Below are positions 24,992-33,587 of a DNA stretch of 64,000 nt, in pieces. Every line of letters starts with the position of its first letter. Position 1 is the stretch's first letter. The translations under genes and the position numbers were made by a program. The notes below the pieces were generated by a model. The model was not told the origin of the DNA and made no database searches. It saw only the letters and a list, made by a program, of their open reading frames with translations. The stretch comes from Sphingomonas sp. (GTDB lineage Bacteria > Pseudomonadota > Alphaproteobacteria > Sphingomonadales > Sphingomonadaceae). The DNA lies in contig NZ_JACDDV010000004.1 in assembly GCF_013816785.1 (NCBI RefSeq), positions 1 through 64,000 of the forward strand, written 5' to 3'.

Positions 24992-25876
24992 ATGGATGGC
25001 ATGAACCTGCACCTGGTCGATGTGTTCGCGCCGCGGCCGTTAACGGGCAACGGGTTGACGATCGTGCTGAGCGATCGGCCGATCGACGATCGCCTGATGC
25101 AACGATTGACGATTGAATTGCGTCAGTTTGAGACGATCTTCCTGCAGCCGGAAGCGCCGCCGACAACGTGGCGGGCGCGGGTGTTCACGATGGAGGAGGA
25201 GCTGGATTTCGCCGGTCACCCGGTGATCGGCGCGGCGGCACTGCTTCATCATCGTCATTACCCCGCGGAGCCGCGCGCGACACTCAAGCTGACGCTCAAT
25301 CGGCAGCAGGTCATTGCCGACAGCGAACGGATCGAGGGCGGGTATCGAGTGACCATGCATCAGGCCGAGCCGCGCTGGATCACCACGGTTGCGGCCGAGG
25401 ATGAGGCTCCGTTTCTGGACGCCCTCGACTTGTCCGCCGAGAGGCGCGACGCCACGCTACCGATGGAGGTTGTGACCACCGGCCTGCCGTACCTGATCGT
25501 GCCGGTCGACGCGGCGGGGCTGTCGGGCGCGCAGGTCCGCGTTGACGATCTTGAGCAGCGGCTGACGCGGATTGGGGCGAAGTTTGCTTACCTGGTCGAC
25601 GCGCGCGGGCGCGAAGGGCGGACGTGGGACAACCTCGGCCGGGTCGAGGATGTCGCGACCGGTTCGGCGGCCGGACCGGTCGCGGCGTTCCTCGTCCGCC
25701 ATGGCCGCGCCGCCTTGGGCGAGGAGTTCATGCTGAGCCAGGGGCGATTGGCCGGGCGCCCGAGCGAAATCGTAGTGCGAGTCGGCGGCAGTTCCGGAGC
25801 GATGACTGGCATCGCGGTGACAGGGGAAGTACGATTGATTGCGAGCGGGCGTTTCGACCCGTCGATCCTGCGCTAA
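24992..25876 (+). CDS. PhzF-family epimerase/isomerase
   Basis: The 294-residue protein has the PhzF/diaminopimelate-epimerase-like fold. The catalytic Glu47 lies in QFETIFL, and ELDFAGHPVIGAA is the family's central motif. DVATGSAAGPVAAFL matches the second-domain glycine loop. PhzF proteins isomerise aromatic or related substrates; no phenazine genes are present, so the substrate is unknown. The start may be Met1 or Met4 (MNLHLVDVF). The upstream leader carries a 16-bp direct repeat. Confidence 0.85.
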   Translation: MDGMNLHLVDVFAPRPLTGNGLTIVLSDRPIDDRLMQRLTIELRQFETIFLQPEAPPTTWRARVFTMEEELDFAGHPVIGAAALLHHRHYPAEPRATLKLTLNRQQVIADSERIEGGYRVTMHQAEPRWITTVAAEDEAPFLDALDLSAERRDATLPMEVVTTGLPYLIVPVDAAGLSGAQVRVDDLEQRLTRIGAKFAYLVDARGREGRTWDNLGRVEDVATGSAAGPVAAFLVRHGRAALGEEFMLSQGRLAGRPSEIVVRVGGSSGAMTGIAVTGEVRLIASGRFDPSILR

Positions 25877-25911
25877 AGGCGGGGACAGCGGGTTTATCCG
25901 CGATATCCCCG

Positions 25912-25920
25912 TTATCCACA
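25912..25920 (+). promoter_or_regulatory. Single perfect DnaA-box match
   Basis: TTATCCACA matches the DnaA consensus exactly, with a related TTTATCCGC about 20 bases upstream. One box in 64 kb could be chance. It lies between phzF and the ncRNA promoter. Confidence 0.25.
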
Positions 25921-25943
25921 GGCATGGCGCTGCAGATTCCGCT

Positions 25944-25971
25944 TTGCGCGACTCGGAGAGAGGGTCATAAA
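25944..25971 (+). promoter_or_regulatory. Putative sigma-70 promoter of the ncRNA
   Basis: TTGCGC (25944-25949) and CATAAA (25966-25971) are spaced by 16 bases, resembling -35 and -10 elements. Initiation would fall near 25978, just before the first hairpin of the structured region. Confidence 0.45.
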
Positions 25972-25977
25972 GGGAGG

Positions 25978-26348
25978 GTGATCGGGACGGAAGTCCCAGC
26001 CTCCCTCGGGAGGAAGGGGCGGAAAGTCCGATCTCCACCGGCAGGCGATGAGGAGGAACTTCGGTTCCAAGTCGGACCAGTCGGAAGAGGCGCCGGAAGA
26101 GCCATTCTTTCCTGCGCGAAACGCGGCACTCTTCGGAGGGCAGGCGACGCGAAGGAGGATGGTCCAAGAAGGGCCGCAGAAGGTCGAGAACGTGCCTTCG
26201 GGCACGACCACGATTGGAAGCGACGCCTGAGCTGGTGAGCCAGGATCGAGGAGCGGAAGACCTTCGGGTCGTCAAGCTAGCGAACACCGGCAGATCCTTC
26301 GCTCGGCGCAGATGGGGGCTGGCAGCAATGCCGGCCCCCATTTCTGTT
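25978..26348 (+). ncRNA. Candidate structured non-coding RNA of about 370 nt
   Basis: No convincing protein is encoded between 25877 and 26429, but the plus strand folds into a series of hairpins. They are GGGAC-GGAA-GTCCC (25984-25997), CCTCC-CTCG-GGAGG (26000-26013), GGAAC-TTCG-GTTCC (26055-26068), CGTGCC-TTCG-GGCACG (26191-26206), CTGG-TGAG-CCAG (26232-26243) and GACC-TTCG-GGTC (26259-26270). A longer-range pair, GTCCGA (26026-26031) with TCGGAC (26072-26077), encloses the third hairpin. UUCG loops on this strand, a promoter-like start and a terminator indicate a dedicated transcript. No known RNA family is assigned. Confidence 0.6.
26313..26348 (+). terminator. GCAA-capped intrinsic terminator of the ncRNA
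   Basis: A 12-pair stem (26313-26324 with 26329-26340, including one U-G pair) is closed by a GCAA tetraloop and followed by TTTCTGTT. It is one of the strongest terminators in the window. Confidence 0.8.
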
Positions 26349-26429
26349 GGGCGCACGATCCAGCTTTTCCGGTTCCTTCCAGGCGGGGTTCAGCAGTTAA
26401 CACCGGAACCTGCCGCTGAGCATGCCAGC

Positions 26430-27086
26430 TTAGCCTTCTCGCCCATTGCTCAGCGTTTCGAGGCCGCGCCGGCTGGATCCTTCGAGACCGAATCCCCTTG
26501 CCGCAGCAATCGCCACCCACACCGCCAACATTCCCAACGCCCAGCCGCCGACCACATCGCTCGGCCAGTGGACGCCGAGAAAGGGGCGGCTGAGCCCGAT
26601 CAGCAGCGCCATGACGAGAGCCAGCGTAACCGCGAGCCGCCGGTGCCGGCCGTCGACCGCAATCAGCGCGACTAGCAGGAACACTGCCATGCTGTTGGCG
26701 GCGTGACCGCTCGGGAAGCTCGAGCTGGACACCGTCACCGGGTGGAGATCGAAAGCCGGGCGGCTGCGGTCGAACAGCAGTTTGAGGCCGTCCGCCGCCA
26801 GCCGTTCCGATGCGACGGCCGCGGCCAGAAATGCGGCCTTTCGGCGATGGCCTTGGCGCCAGAGCCACAGGGCCGCCACCGCCGCAAGCCCGAGCGTCGC
26901 ATAGGCGCTGCCGAGTTGCGTGAACGCGACTGCCGCGCTCGACAGCGGCGGCCAGGTGCCGCGCACGAAGGCAAGGGTGCGGACAGCCTCGTCATCATAG
27001 AGGTTGGCCGGTCCGCCGACCCATCCCGCGGTCACGAAGACGAAGATCAGGACGATCGCGATCCGGGGAGACGAAAATCTTGCCAT
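26430..27086 (-). CDS. PAP2-family membrane phosphatase
   Basis: The 218-residue protein has about six membrane segments. The three-part phosphatase signature is present: KLLFDRSRP, then SFPSGH, then SRPFLGVHWPSDVVGG. Members dephosphorylate lipid substrates such as phosphatidic acid or undecaprenyl pyrophosphate on the periplasmic face. The substrate cannot be told from sequence. It is a single gene, convergent with the ncRNA and divergent from a PilZ gene. Confidence 0.88.
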   Translation of the reverse strand: MARFSSPRIAIVLIFVFVTAGWVGGPANLYDDEAVRTLAFVRGTWPPLSSAAVAFTQLGSAYATLGLAAVAALWLWRQGHRRKAAFLAAAVASERLAADGLKLLFDRSRPAFDLHPVTVSSSSFPSGHAANSMAVFLLVALIAVDGRHRRLAVTLALVMALLIGLSRPFLGVHWPSDVVGGWALGMLAVWVAIAAARGFGLEGSSRRGLETLSNGREG

Positions 27087-27136
27087 GGCGGCGCCGCGTT
27101 AAGCCAAGTTTTACCGCTTTGCGCTACGAAAACCGC

Positions 27137-27550
27137 ATGGACCTGAGCAACAGCCCCCAGAATCGCAAGACCCGGCGCTCGTACGTGCTGATGACGGCCA
27201 GCCTCGAATTGTCGGGAATCTCGCTGCCGGTCAAGCTGCGCAACCTCAGCGCCGAAGGGGCATTGGTCGAAGGCGACAAGCTGCCGATCGAGGGATCCGC
27301 CCTCCTGTTTCGCAAGGGCGAGCTCAGCGTCACCGGGCGAGTCGCCTGGGCCAAGACTCGCCACGCCGGGATCAGCTTCGATCGCCCGCTCGCCGCCCAC
27401 CAGGTGATGCGCCACATCCCGGCGCCGCGCGCCCGGGTCAAACCCGATTTCCGCCGCCCGGGGTTCAAGACTAATGCGATGACCGAAGACGAGCGCCGAT
27501 TCGGCGAACAGTGGCTGAGTACGCACATCATCTCGCCGTTGGGTTTGTAA
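27137..27550 (+). CDS. PilZ-domain protein
   Basis: From ATG 27137 the product is 137 residues. The PilZ c-di-GMP-binding pattern is visible as Arg-rich RKTRRSY followed by NLSAEGALV (N-x-S-x-x-G). A C-terminal tail of about 40 residues is basic. An earlier in-frame start at 27080 would add 19 residues unrelated to the domain. It converges with a second, tandem PilZ gene 15 bases away. PilZ proteins couple c-di-GMP to motility or exopolysaccharide; the partner is unknown. Confidence 0.78.
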   Translation: MDLSNSPQNRKTRRSYVLMTASLELSGISLPVKLRNLSAEGALVEGDKLPIEGSALLFRKGELSVTGRVAWAKTRHAGISFDRPLAAHQVMRHIPAPRARVKPDFRRPGFKTNAMTEDERRFGEQWLSTHIISPLGL

Positions 27551-27565
27551 AGCGCGGCGCGGCAT

Positions 27566-28222
27566 TCAGCTGACCGTGCGCATTCCTTCCCGCTGGGCCT
27601 GAAGCCAGGCGACCAACTCGCCGAGCGGCAGGAGGCGGTTAAAGGTAATTCCGACATGGCCGTCGGCCGACCAGCACAGCACGCCGGGCTGCGGCGGCAG
27701 GTCGGTCAGCGTGACGACAACCTCAGCGCCGATCGGCAAGACCGTCGCGCACTCCAGCTTTACGCCGCCTTGGGAAATGTCGCACAGCTTGACCCGCAGG
27801 CTAGTTGCTCCTTCGCGCAGCGTGACGAAGCCGCCGGCTTCGATTCGCGGCATCCGCGGCCGCGGCCCGTCCATCGAGGCGGACAATATGTCGATCAGGT
27901 CGATCGGCTCGTCGAAACTGATGCCGACGGATTGATCGCGGATCCAGCTTACCCGGCCATGGATCGGCTGGCCGCTTTTCAGCTCGATGCTAAGGGGTAT
28001 GTCGTCGGGCAAGGCGCAATAGGCGTGGATGAGCATTCCGCCGGCAGAGATATTCTTGATCAGGCAAAGTTCGCGACGGTCTCCAACCTTGATCGAGCCG
28101 ACGCGATAAAGGCTCATGTGCCGCTCGCCGTCGCGCCGCTCGGGACTAGGTAGGGGCCTGGGCGGCGCTTCGGATAGGGAATAGAGCGTCGTTTCGACCA
28201 GTTGGCTGCTCACGCGGATCAT
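27566..28222 (-). CDS. Tandem PilZ-domain protein
   Basis: The 218-residue product holds two PilZ-like domains. The first has ERRDGERH and NISAGGMLI, the second CDISQGGVKLE. Each contains an (N/D)-x-S-x-x-G motif; the second lacks a clear RxxxR. The start is uncertain: ATG 28222 has GGGAG only one base away, and a GTG nine bases downstream has better spacing. It converges with another PilZ gene, making a local c-di-GMP-related pair. The longer upstream reading runs antisense to the protease gene and is not used. Confidence 0.7.
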   Translation of the reverse strand: MIRVSSQLVETTLYSLSEAPPRPLPSPERRDGERHMSLYRVGSIKVGDRRELCLIKNISAGGMLIHAYCALPDDIPLSIELKSGQPIHGRVSWIRDQSVGISFDEPIDLIDILSASMDGPRPRMPRIEAGGFVTLREGATSLRVKLCDISQGGVKLECATVLPIGAEVVVTLTDLPPQPGVLCWSADGHVGITFNRLLPLGELVAWLQAQREGMRTVS

Positions 28223-28421
28223 GCTCCCACCGACTGCGGCCAGTCCGCATTCGCGCGGTCCGCGGTCAATCGCTACCGGTAAAATGATTACCGGCGAGTT
28301 GACGACCTGTCCGTTGAGGTGGCGACAAAAGTGCAACCCGACCTCGCTTGCCCGAATTGCGGATGAGGCGTAGCCTTTCGTGCCGGGCGGTTCGCGACGA
28401 ACAGCCCGCGGAGCAAATCCA

Positions 28422-29447
28422 ATGAAGATGTTTTCGCTGCTGGCGGCCACCATGCTTCTCACCGGCACGCCGTTGCTCGCCGCCCCCCAACAGCTGGAGA
28501 GCGAGATTCGGCCCACCCTGCCGACCGATACCAAGACCGCTGCAGACGAGGTCGCGATCGGCACCGACATCGGGGATCGCATGACCGTGTCGGTTCAGAT
28601 CGCGGGGAGGGGACCCTACCGGTTTCTCGTCGATACGGGCTCCGAACGGACGGTGATTTCGCGCCAGCTCGCGCAGCGTCTGAAGCTTGAGAGCGGCAGG
28701 ACGACCATGCTTCATAGCGTGATCGGCGCCAACGACGTAGCAACCGTATTCATCCCCAACCTCCAGGTCAGCTCGAACAATATTTCGGTGGTCGACGCGC
28801 CTGCGCTTGAGGCAAGCGACATCGGCGCCGACGGGATGCTGGGGATCGACAGCCTCCGTTCGCAGCGGGTGATGTTCAATTTCAAGGCTAAGACCATGTC
28901 GATCACCCCGGCGAACCGGCCCCCGGAAGTTACCGATGGCCAGACCATCGTGGTCCGGGCCAGGTCGCGCAATGGTCGCCTGATTTTCACCAACGCCACG
29001 GTCGACGGGCAGACCGTGACGGTGATCGTCGACACCGGATCGCAGGTGACGATCGGCAACATGGCTCTGCAGCATAACCTGCAGAAGCGTCGCACCTGGA
29101 ACACGTCGAGGGAGGTGACGATCGAATCGGTGACGGGTGAAAAGATGACCGCACGCGTTTCCCAGCTGCAATCGCTGGAGATCGGCGGAATCCATCTCAA
29201 CGAACTGGCGGTCGCCTTTGCCGATGCGCACATCTTCAGGCAACTCGACCTGAGACATCGGCCGGCGCTCCTCCTCGGCATGAACGCGATGCGCGCATTC
29301 GACCGCATCTCGATCGACTTCGCGGCGAAGAAGGTGCGGTTCGTGCTGCCCGGGACCAGCATGCGAGACACGTTGCGGCTGGCGGAGCTGAAGAAGCAGC
29401 CCGCTTTGCCAACCGTCCCAGAGTCTGCGAGCATTTCTGGCTGGTGA
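28422..29447 (+). CDS. Secreted retropepsin-like aspartyl protease with two DTG motifs
   Basis: ATG 28422 (GGAG 9 bases upstream) gives 341 residues with a signal peptide (MFSLLAATMLLTGTPLLA). Two active-site-like loops, FLVDTGSERTVIS and VIVDTGSQVTIG, lie about 140 residues apart, each followed by a GMLGID/LLGMNA segment. This is a single-chain pseudo-dimer of the bacterial aspartyl-protease (gag-asp/retropepsin-like) family. It would act in the periplasm. The substrate is unknown. The C-terminal 30 residues look like a disordered tail. Confidence 0.82.
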   Translation: MKMFSLLAATMLLTGTPLLAAPQQLESEIRPTLPTDTKTAADEVAIGTDIGDRMTVSVQIAGRGPYRFLVDTGSERTVISRQLAQRLKLESGRTTMLHSVIGANDVATVFIPNLQVSSNNISVVDAPALEASDIGADGMLGIDSLRSQRVMFNFKAKTMSITPANRPPEVTDGQTIVVRARSRNGRLIFTNATVDGQTVTVIVDTGSQVTIGNMALQHNLQKRRTWNTSREVTIESVTGEKMTARVSQLQSLEIGGIHLNELAVAFADAHIFRQLDLRHRPALLLGMNAMRAFDRISIDFAAKKVRFVLPGTSMRDTLRLAELKKQPALPTVPESASISGW

Positions 29448-29482
29448 GCCGAGCACTTTTCCGCACTATGCCCCCGGCATGG

Positions 29483-29561
<79 letters not shown>

Positions 29562-29582
29562 GCCTCGCGGATGGCTTGCCCG

Positions 29583-30074
29583 TTAGCGGCTGGGCCGGCG
29601 CTTGCCAAGGCGATAGCCGAGGTGGCGGGCGGTTAGTGTGCGATCGATCGGCCAGCGCGGGGCAATGCTGGTCAATGGGCCGAGTACGAAGTCGCGCTCT
29701 GTCAATCGCGGGTGGGGGATCGTCAGCGGGCGCGAGACGAGCCGGCCGCCATCCCAGGCGATGAGATCAAGGTCCAGCACCCGCTCGCCCCAGCGCCGTC
29801 CTGGACGCCGCCCGAACTCGCGCTCGATCGCCTTTAGCGCCGTCAGCATCGCGCCCGGCGCGAGCGGGCTGGCAACCAGCGCCACCGCATTGGCGAAGTC
29901 TCTGCCCGCGCCGCCGGTCGCCGGGTTGAGCAGGATTTGCGAGGCGTCGAACAGCTCGAACTCCGCGTCGAGCCACGCAATTGCCGCCGCGACCACACCC
30001 GGCGGACGACCGTGGCGACCGTGACGGCGATTCGAGCCGATCGCGATCGCGTAGAGATGCGTTGCCTCGCTCAT
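29583..30074 (-). CDS. folK: 2-amino-4-hydroxy-6-hydroxymethyldihydropteridine pyrophosphokinase
   Basis: FolK transfers pyrophosphate from ATP to the pterin in folate synthesis. From ATG 30074 the product is 163 residues. It carries YAIAIGSNRRH near the start, the HPPK signature RWGERVLDLDLIAWDG and IPHPRLTERDFVLGPL. An in-frame ATG at 30098 would overlap the divergent UDG start, so the downstream ATG is preferred. It lies next to tRNA-Lys. Confidence 0.93.
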   Translation of the reverse strand: MSEATHLYAIAIGSNRRHGRHGRPPGVVAAAIAWLDAEFELFDASQILLNPATGGAGRDFANAVALVASPLAPGAMLTALKAIEREFGRRPGRRWGERVLDLDLIAWDGGRLVSRPLTIPHPRLTERDFVLGPLTSIAPRWPIDRTLTARHLGYRLGKRRPSR

Positions 30075-30097
30075 CGGCGCTCGCCTAGGCTCGGGCA

Positions 30098-30793
30098 ATG
30101 AATTGCGCCAGCCCAGCCGACCTGTCCCCGCTGCCGCGCGCCGAGCCGTCGCGGGATTGCCCGCTATGCCCGCGATTGGCTGCGTTCCGGCAGGAGTGCC
30201 GCGCCGAGCATGCCGGCTGGTGGAACGCGCCGGTGCCGGCGTTCGGCGACCCAGAGGCGTGGCTGGCGATCATCGGCCTGGCGCCGGGCAAGCACGGTGC
30301 CAACCGCACCGGTCGACCGTTCACCGGCGATTATGCGGGCGACCTGCTCTACGCGACGCTGGCCAAATTCGGATTGAGCGATGGCCAGTATCAAGCCGAT
30401 CGCGATGACGGGCTCAAACTCAAGGGCGCGATCATCCTCAACGCGGTCAAATGCCTGCCGCCCGCCAATAAGCCCGAGCCTATCGAGATCGCCACTTGCC
30501 GACCGTTTCTCGAAGAAGCGCTGGCGCAGCTGCCACAGGTCCGCGTCCTCATTGCGCTAGGGCAGATCGCGCACACCAGCGCTGCCCGCGCATTAGGCCT
30601 CAAGCCGAGCGCCACCAAATTCGGCCACGGTGCCGAACACCGTGCCTCCGACGGCCGGACCCTGATCGATAGCTACCACTGCAGCCGCTACAACCAAAAC
30701 ACGCGGCGCCTCAACGCGGAGATGTTCGAGGCGGTTTTTGTTCGAGCGATCGAAACCCGTCGGGCGTGTTCGCTGGCAAACTCGGCGTTCTAA
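30098..30793 (+). CDS. Family 5 uracil-DNA glycosylase (UDGb type)
   Basis: The 231-residue protein removes deaminated bases from DNA. Cluster-ligand cysteines C21, C24, C34 and C119 fit an iron-sulphur enzyme. The active-site block GLAPGKHGANRTGRPFTGD (60-78) is the UDGb form, in which the usual catalytic polar residue of other families is replaced by Ala/Gly context. The C-terminal SYHCSRYNQNTRRL is also family-specific. It is divergent from folK with 23 bases between starts. Confidence 0.88.
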   Translation: MNCASPADLSPLPRAEPSRDCPLCPRLAAFRQECRAEHAGWWNAPVPAFGDPEAWLAIIGLAPGKHGANRTGRPFTGDYAGDLLYATLAKFGLSDGQYQADRDDGLKLKGAIILNAVKCLPPANKPEPIEIATCRPFLEEALAQLPQVRVLIALGQIAHTSAARALGLKPSATKFGHGAEHRASDGRTLIDSYHCSRYNQNTRRLNAEMFEAVFVRAIETRRACSLANSAF

Positions 30794-30882
30794 CGAGGCG
30801 GCGTGCGTCTTTATGGCCGCGGCGGAGGATTCGGGTTTATCGTCTGCCGCAAAATTCTCTGAAATTAGATGGAAGTGCTTCT

Positions 30883-31749
30883 TCACCGATCCTCAACCAG
30901 TCGCCCATACAAATCCGGCCTCCGGTCCCTGAAGAACCCGAACGCCGCCCGATGCTTGCGCGCCACCGCGAGGTTGAGTTCTGCGACCAGGACCCCCGTT
31001 TCCTCCGCCCCAAACTCGGCCAGCATATCCCCTCGTTCGTCACAAATAAAACTGTGGCCGTAGAAGCGCTGGCCGCCCTCTGAGCCGATGCGGTTGGCGG
31101 CGACGACCGGGACGACATTGCTGACCGCATGCCCGATCATCGCTCGCCGCCACAGCCGCGAGGTGTCGAGGTCGGGATCGTGCGGCTCGGTGCCGATCGC
31201 GGTCGGGTAGAGCAGGATTTGCGCGCCCATCAGCATCATCGCCCGCGCGGCCTCGGGATACCATTGGTCCCAGCAAATGCCGACGCCGAGCGTGGTGGTG
31301 CCATCGTTTTTGGGCCCGGGCCACACCTTGAAGCCGGTATTGCCGGGGCGGAAATAGAATTTTTCCTCATAGCCCGGGCCGTCGGGGATGTGGCTCTTGC
31401 GATACACGCCGGCGACCTCGCCGTCGGGATTGATCATGGCAAGTGAGTTGTAGTGGTGCTGGCCATCGAGCTCGAAAAAGCTCGTCGGGATCCATATGTC
31501 GAGCTCGTCGGCGAGTTTCCGCATCGCCAAGACCGAGGGATGCTCAGCGGTCGCGCGCGCGTTTGCGAACAGACTTTCGTCTTCCGTCCGGCAGAAATAG
31601 GGACCTTCGAACAGTTCGGGCGGAAGGACGACCTTAGCGCCCTTGCCCGCCGCCTCGCACACCAGTTCGCCTACGGTAGCGATATTTTCGCCCGTATCCT
31701 CGCCAAAAGCGAGCTGGAGCGCGGCGACTTTAATCTTGCTGCTCGTCAT
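30883..31749 (-). CDS. aguB: N-carbamoylputrescine amidase
   Basis: AguB hydrolyses N-carbamoylputrescine to putrescine, CO2 and ammonia. The 288-residue nitrilase-fold protein carries the catalytic triad Glu45 (PPELFEG), Lys118 (YRKSH) and Cys159 (GICWDQWYPE). The loop IPDGPGYEEKFYF is typical of AguB. It overlaps the upstream aguA by 4 bases, so both steps of the agmatine route are co-translated. Confidence 0.95.
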   Translation of the reverse strand: MTSSKIKVAALQLAFGEDTGENIATVGELVCEAAGKGAKVVLPPELFEGPYFCRTEDESLFANARATAEHPSVLAMRKLADELDIWIPTSFFELDGQHHYNSLAMINPDGEVAGVYRKSHIPDGPGYEEKFYFRPGNTGFKVWPGPKNDGTTTLGVGICWDQWYPEAARAMMLMGAQILLYPTAIGTEPHDPDLDTSRLWRRAMIGHAVSNVVPVVAANRIGSEGGQRFYGHSFICDERGDMLAEFGAEETGVLVAELNLAVARKHRAAFGFFRDRRPDLYGRLVEDR

Positions 31750-32720
31750 CGGGGCACCTGCTGGCTGATGCAGTGAAAACTGCCGCCGCCCGTCAGTATG
31801 TGGCCGGCGGGCAGGCCGATGACGCGGCGGTCGGGAAAGATGTCCCGAAGCGCTTCGACCGCCGCCGTGTCGTTGGGTGCGCCATATAGCGGGACGACCA
31901 CCGCGGCGTTGCCGATGTAGAAATTCATGTAGCTCGCCGGGATAATTTCATCGTCGCGCTCGACCAGCCCAGGCGAAGGGATGGCGACCACTTCGAGCTC
32001 GGCATCGAGCAATGCTTCGGCGGCGTCTGCATAGATGGCGGCATTGGGATCGTCTTCAACCGCCTCCGGAATCGCGACCCGCCCGGGCGCGACGAACCGC
32101 GCCAGATTGTCCACATGACCGTCGGTATGGTCGTTGAGCAGGCCGTCGCCAAGCCACACCAGGCGCGTCGCGCCGAGTTGACGCCTTAAGCACGCCTCGA
32201 CTTCCACCTTGGTCAATCCGGGGTTGCGGTTGGAATTGAGAAGGCATTGCTCGGTGGTCAGAAACAGCCCACTTCCGTCGCCGTCGACCGCGCCGCCTTC
32301 GAGGATCCAGTCGGCCTTCGAATAGGGTAGGGCAGCGACGCCCGCGAGGCGCTCCCCGATGCTGTCGTCACCGGGCAGATCATATTTGCCGCCCCAGCCG
32401 TTGAAGCCGAATCCCTGGGCGCGCCGCTCTGCACCGGACCCGCACACGATCGCCCCGGTATCGCGCAGCCAGATGTCGCCGAAATGCTCGACGATCACCT
32501 TGGCGAATGGGGCAAGCTGCCGCGCCTCGCCCGCCGCCGCCTCGTCGGCCGCGACTAGCCACACCGCCTCACCTGCGCCGTCGGCATGGACCGCGGCGGC
32601 AAAGGCCGCGACCTCGACTTGGGCGGCGACAAGGTCGTCCTCCCATAGGTCGGCAGCGGACGGAAAGCCGATCCATACAGCCTCATGCTGTGCCCATTCA
32701 GGGAGGGGGAGTGACGTCAT
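31746..32720 (-). CDS. aguA: Agmatine deiminase
   Basis: AguA converts agmatine to N-carbamoylputrescine. The 324-residue guanidino-modifying enzyme has the catalytic Cys317 in GGGSFHCISQQ near the C-terminus and acid/His motifs FGDIWLRDTGA and NDHTDGHVDN. The length is slightly short of the usual 340-370. With aguB it forms a two-gene putrescine operon. No arginine decarboxylase is seen in the window. Confidence 0.95.
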   Translation of the reverse strand: MTSLPLPEWAQHEAVWIGFPSAADLWEDDLVAAQVEVAAFAAAVHADGAGEAVWLVAADEAAAGEARQLAPFAKVIVEHFGDIWLRDTGAIVCGSGAERRAQGFGFNGWGGKYDLPGDDSIGERLAGVAALPYSKADWILEGGAVDGDGSGLFLTTEQCLLNSNRNPGLTKVEVEACLRRQLGATRLVWLGDGLLNDHTDGHVDNLARFVAPGRVAIPEAVEDDPNAAIYADAAEALLDAELEVVAIPSPGLVERDDEIIPASYMNFYIGNAAVVVPLYGAPNDTAAVEALRDIFPDRRVIGLPAGHILTGGGSFHCISQQVPR

Positions 32721-32744
32721 GCGTGGCCTCTAGCGCCGCCAATG

Positions 32745-32771
32745 AAAAAGGGCGACCCCGAAGGGCCGCCC
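32745..32771 (-). terminator. Terminator after rpsD
   Basis: On the reverse strand GGGCGGCCC pairs with GGGTCGCCC (one wobble) around TTCG and is followed by TTTTTCATT. It ends rpsD before the aguA operon. Confidence 0.85.
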
Positions 32772-32797
32772 CGTTGCGTTGGGACTGTTCCGATCGA

Positions 32798-33412
32798 TCA
32801 GCGCGAATAGAATTCGACGACCAGGTTGGGCTCCATTTTCACCGGATAGGGAACTTCGTCGAGCGTTGGCACGCGCGTGAAGGTCGCCTTGGCGGTGCCG
32901 TCGATCGCAACATATTCGGGCACATCGCGCTCAGCTAGGCTCTGCGCTTCCATCACCAGCGCCATTTCCTGCGCCTTCGGCCCGAGCGTGATCTCGCTTC
33001 CGACGTCGCAGCGGCGCGACGCGATGTTGCATTTCACGCCGTTGACGCGGATGTGGCCGTGGCTGACCAGCTGCCGCGCGGCCCAGATCGTCGGCGCGAA
33101 CTTGGCGCGATAGACGATCATGTCGAGCCGGCGCTCGAGCAAGCCGATGAGGTTCTGCGACGCATCGCCTTTCATCTTGGCGGCGTGCTGGAAGGTCTGT
33201 TTGAACTGCTTTTCGGTGACGTCGCCGTAATAGCCCTTGAGCTTCTGCTTGGCGCGCAGTTGGATGCCGAAGTCGGAAACTTTCGACTTGCGGCGCTGGC
33301 CGTGCTGGCCGGGGCCATATTCGCGGCGATTGACTGGGCTTTTGGGCCGTCCGAAGACGTTTTCGCCCATGCGGCGGTCGAGCTTATACTTGGCGCTTGA
33401 GCGCTTCGACAT
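32798..33412 (-). CDS. rpsD: 30S ribosomal protein S4
   Basis: S4 is a primary 16S rRNA-binding protein of the small subunit. ATG 33412 (GGAGAAG upstream) gives 204 residues, the standard length. It starts [14 protein letters not shown] and has the S4 domain [18 protein letters not shown]. Here rpsD stands alone rather than in the alpha operon, as is usual in alphaproteobacteria. A clear terminator follows. Confidence 0.98.
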   Translation of the reverse strand: MSKRSSAKYKLDRRMGENVFGRPKSPVNRREYGPGQHGQRRKSKVSDFGIQLRAKQKLKGYYGDVTEKQFKQTFQHAAKMKGDASQNLIGLLERRLDMIVYRAKFAPTIWAARQLVSHGHIRVNGVKCNIASRRCDVGSEITLGPKAQEMALVMEAQSLAERDVPEYVAIDGTAKATFTRVPTLDEVPYPVKMEPNLVVEFYSR

Positions 33413-33587
33413 GATCTTCTCCAAATCGCGTAACTGTCATGCCCGGAACCGCACCGCCCTGCCATCGACAGGACGCGACCACCGCTTCACCGGACGTGCG
33501 GGGTCAATTGCGAAGAGGCGCGCCTAGCTGGAGAGGCAGGCAAGGTCAAGGTTGGCAAGGATGCCGCCTTGCTGGCATGGGCCATGG

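Noticed and set aside
25900..25980. Replication origin
   Set aside because: Only one exact DnaA box, no cluster and no AT-rich unwinding region; hits of this kind occur by chance.
25978..26340. RNase P RNA (rnpB)
   Set aside because: One segment resembles conserved region I (GGAAAGUCCG), but the ACAGAA-type 3' region, the GGUAAACCCC-like segment and the overall order of RNase P are not found.
25978..26340. tmRNA or SRP RNA
   Set aside because: There is no tRNA-like T arm, no tag reading frame and no SRP domain IV motif.
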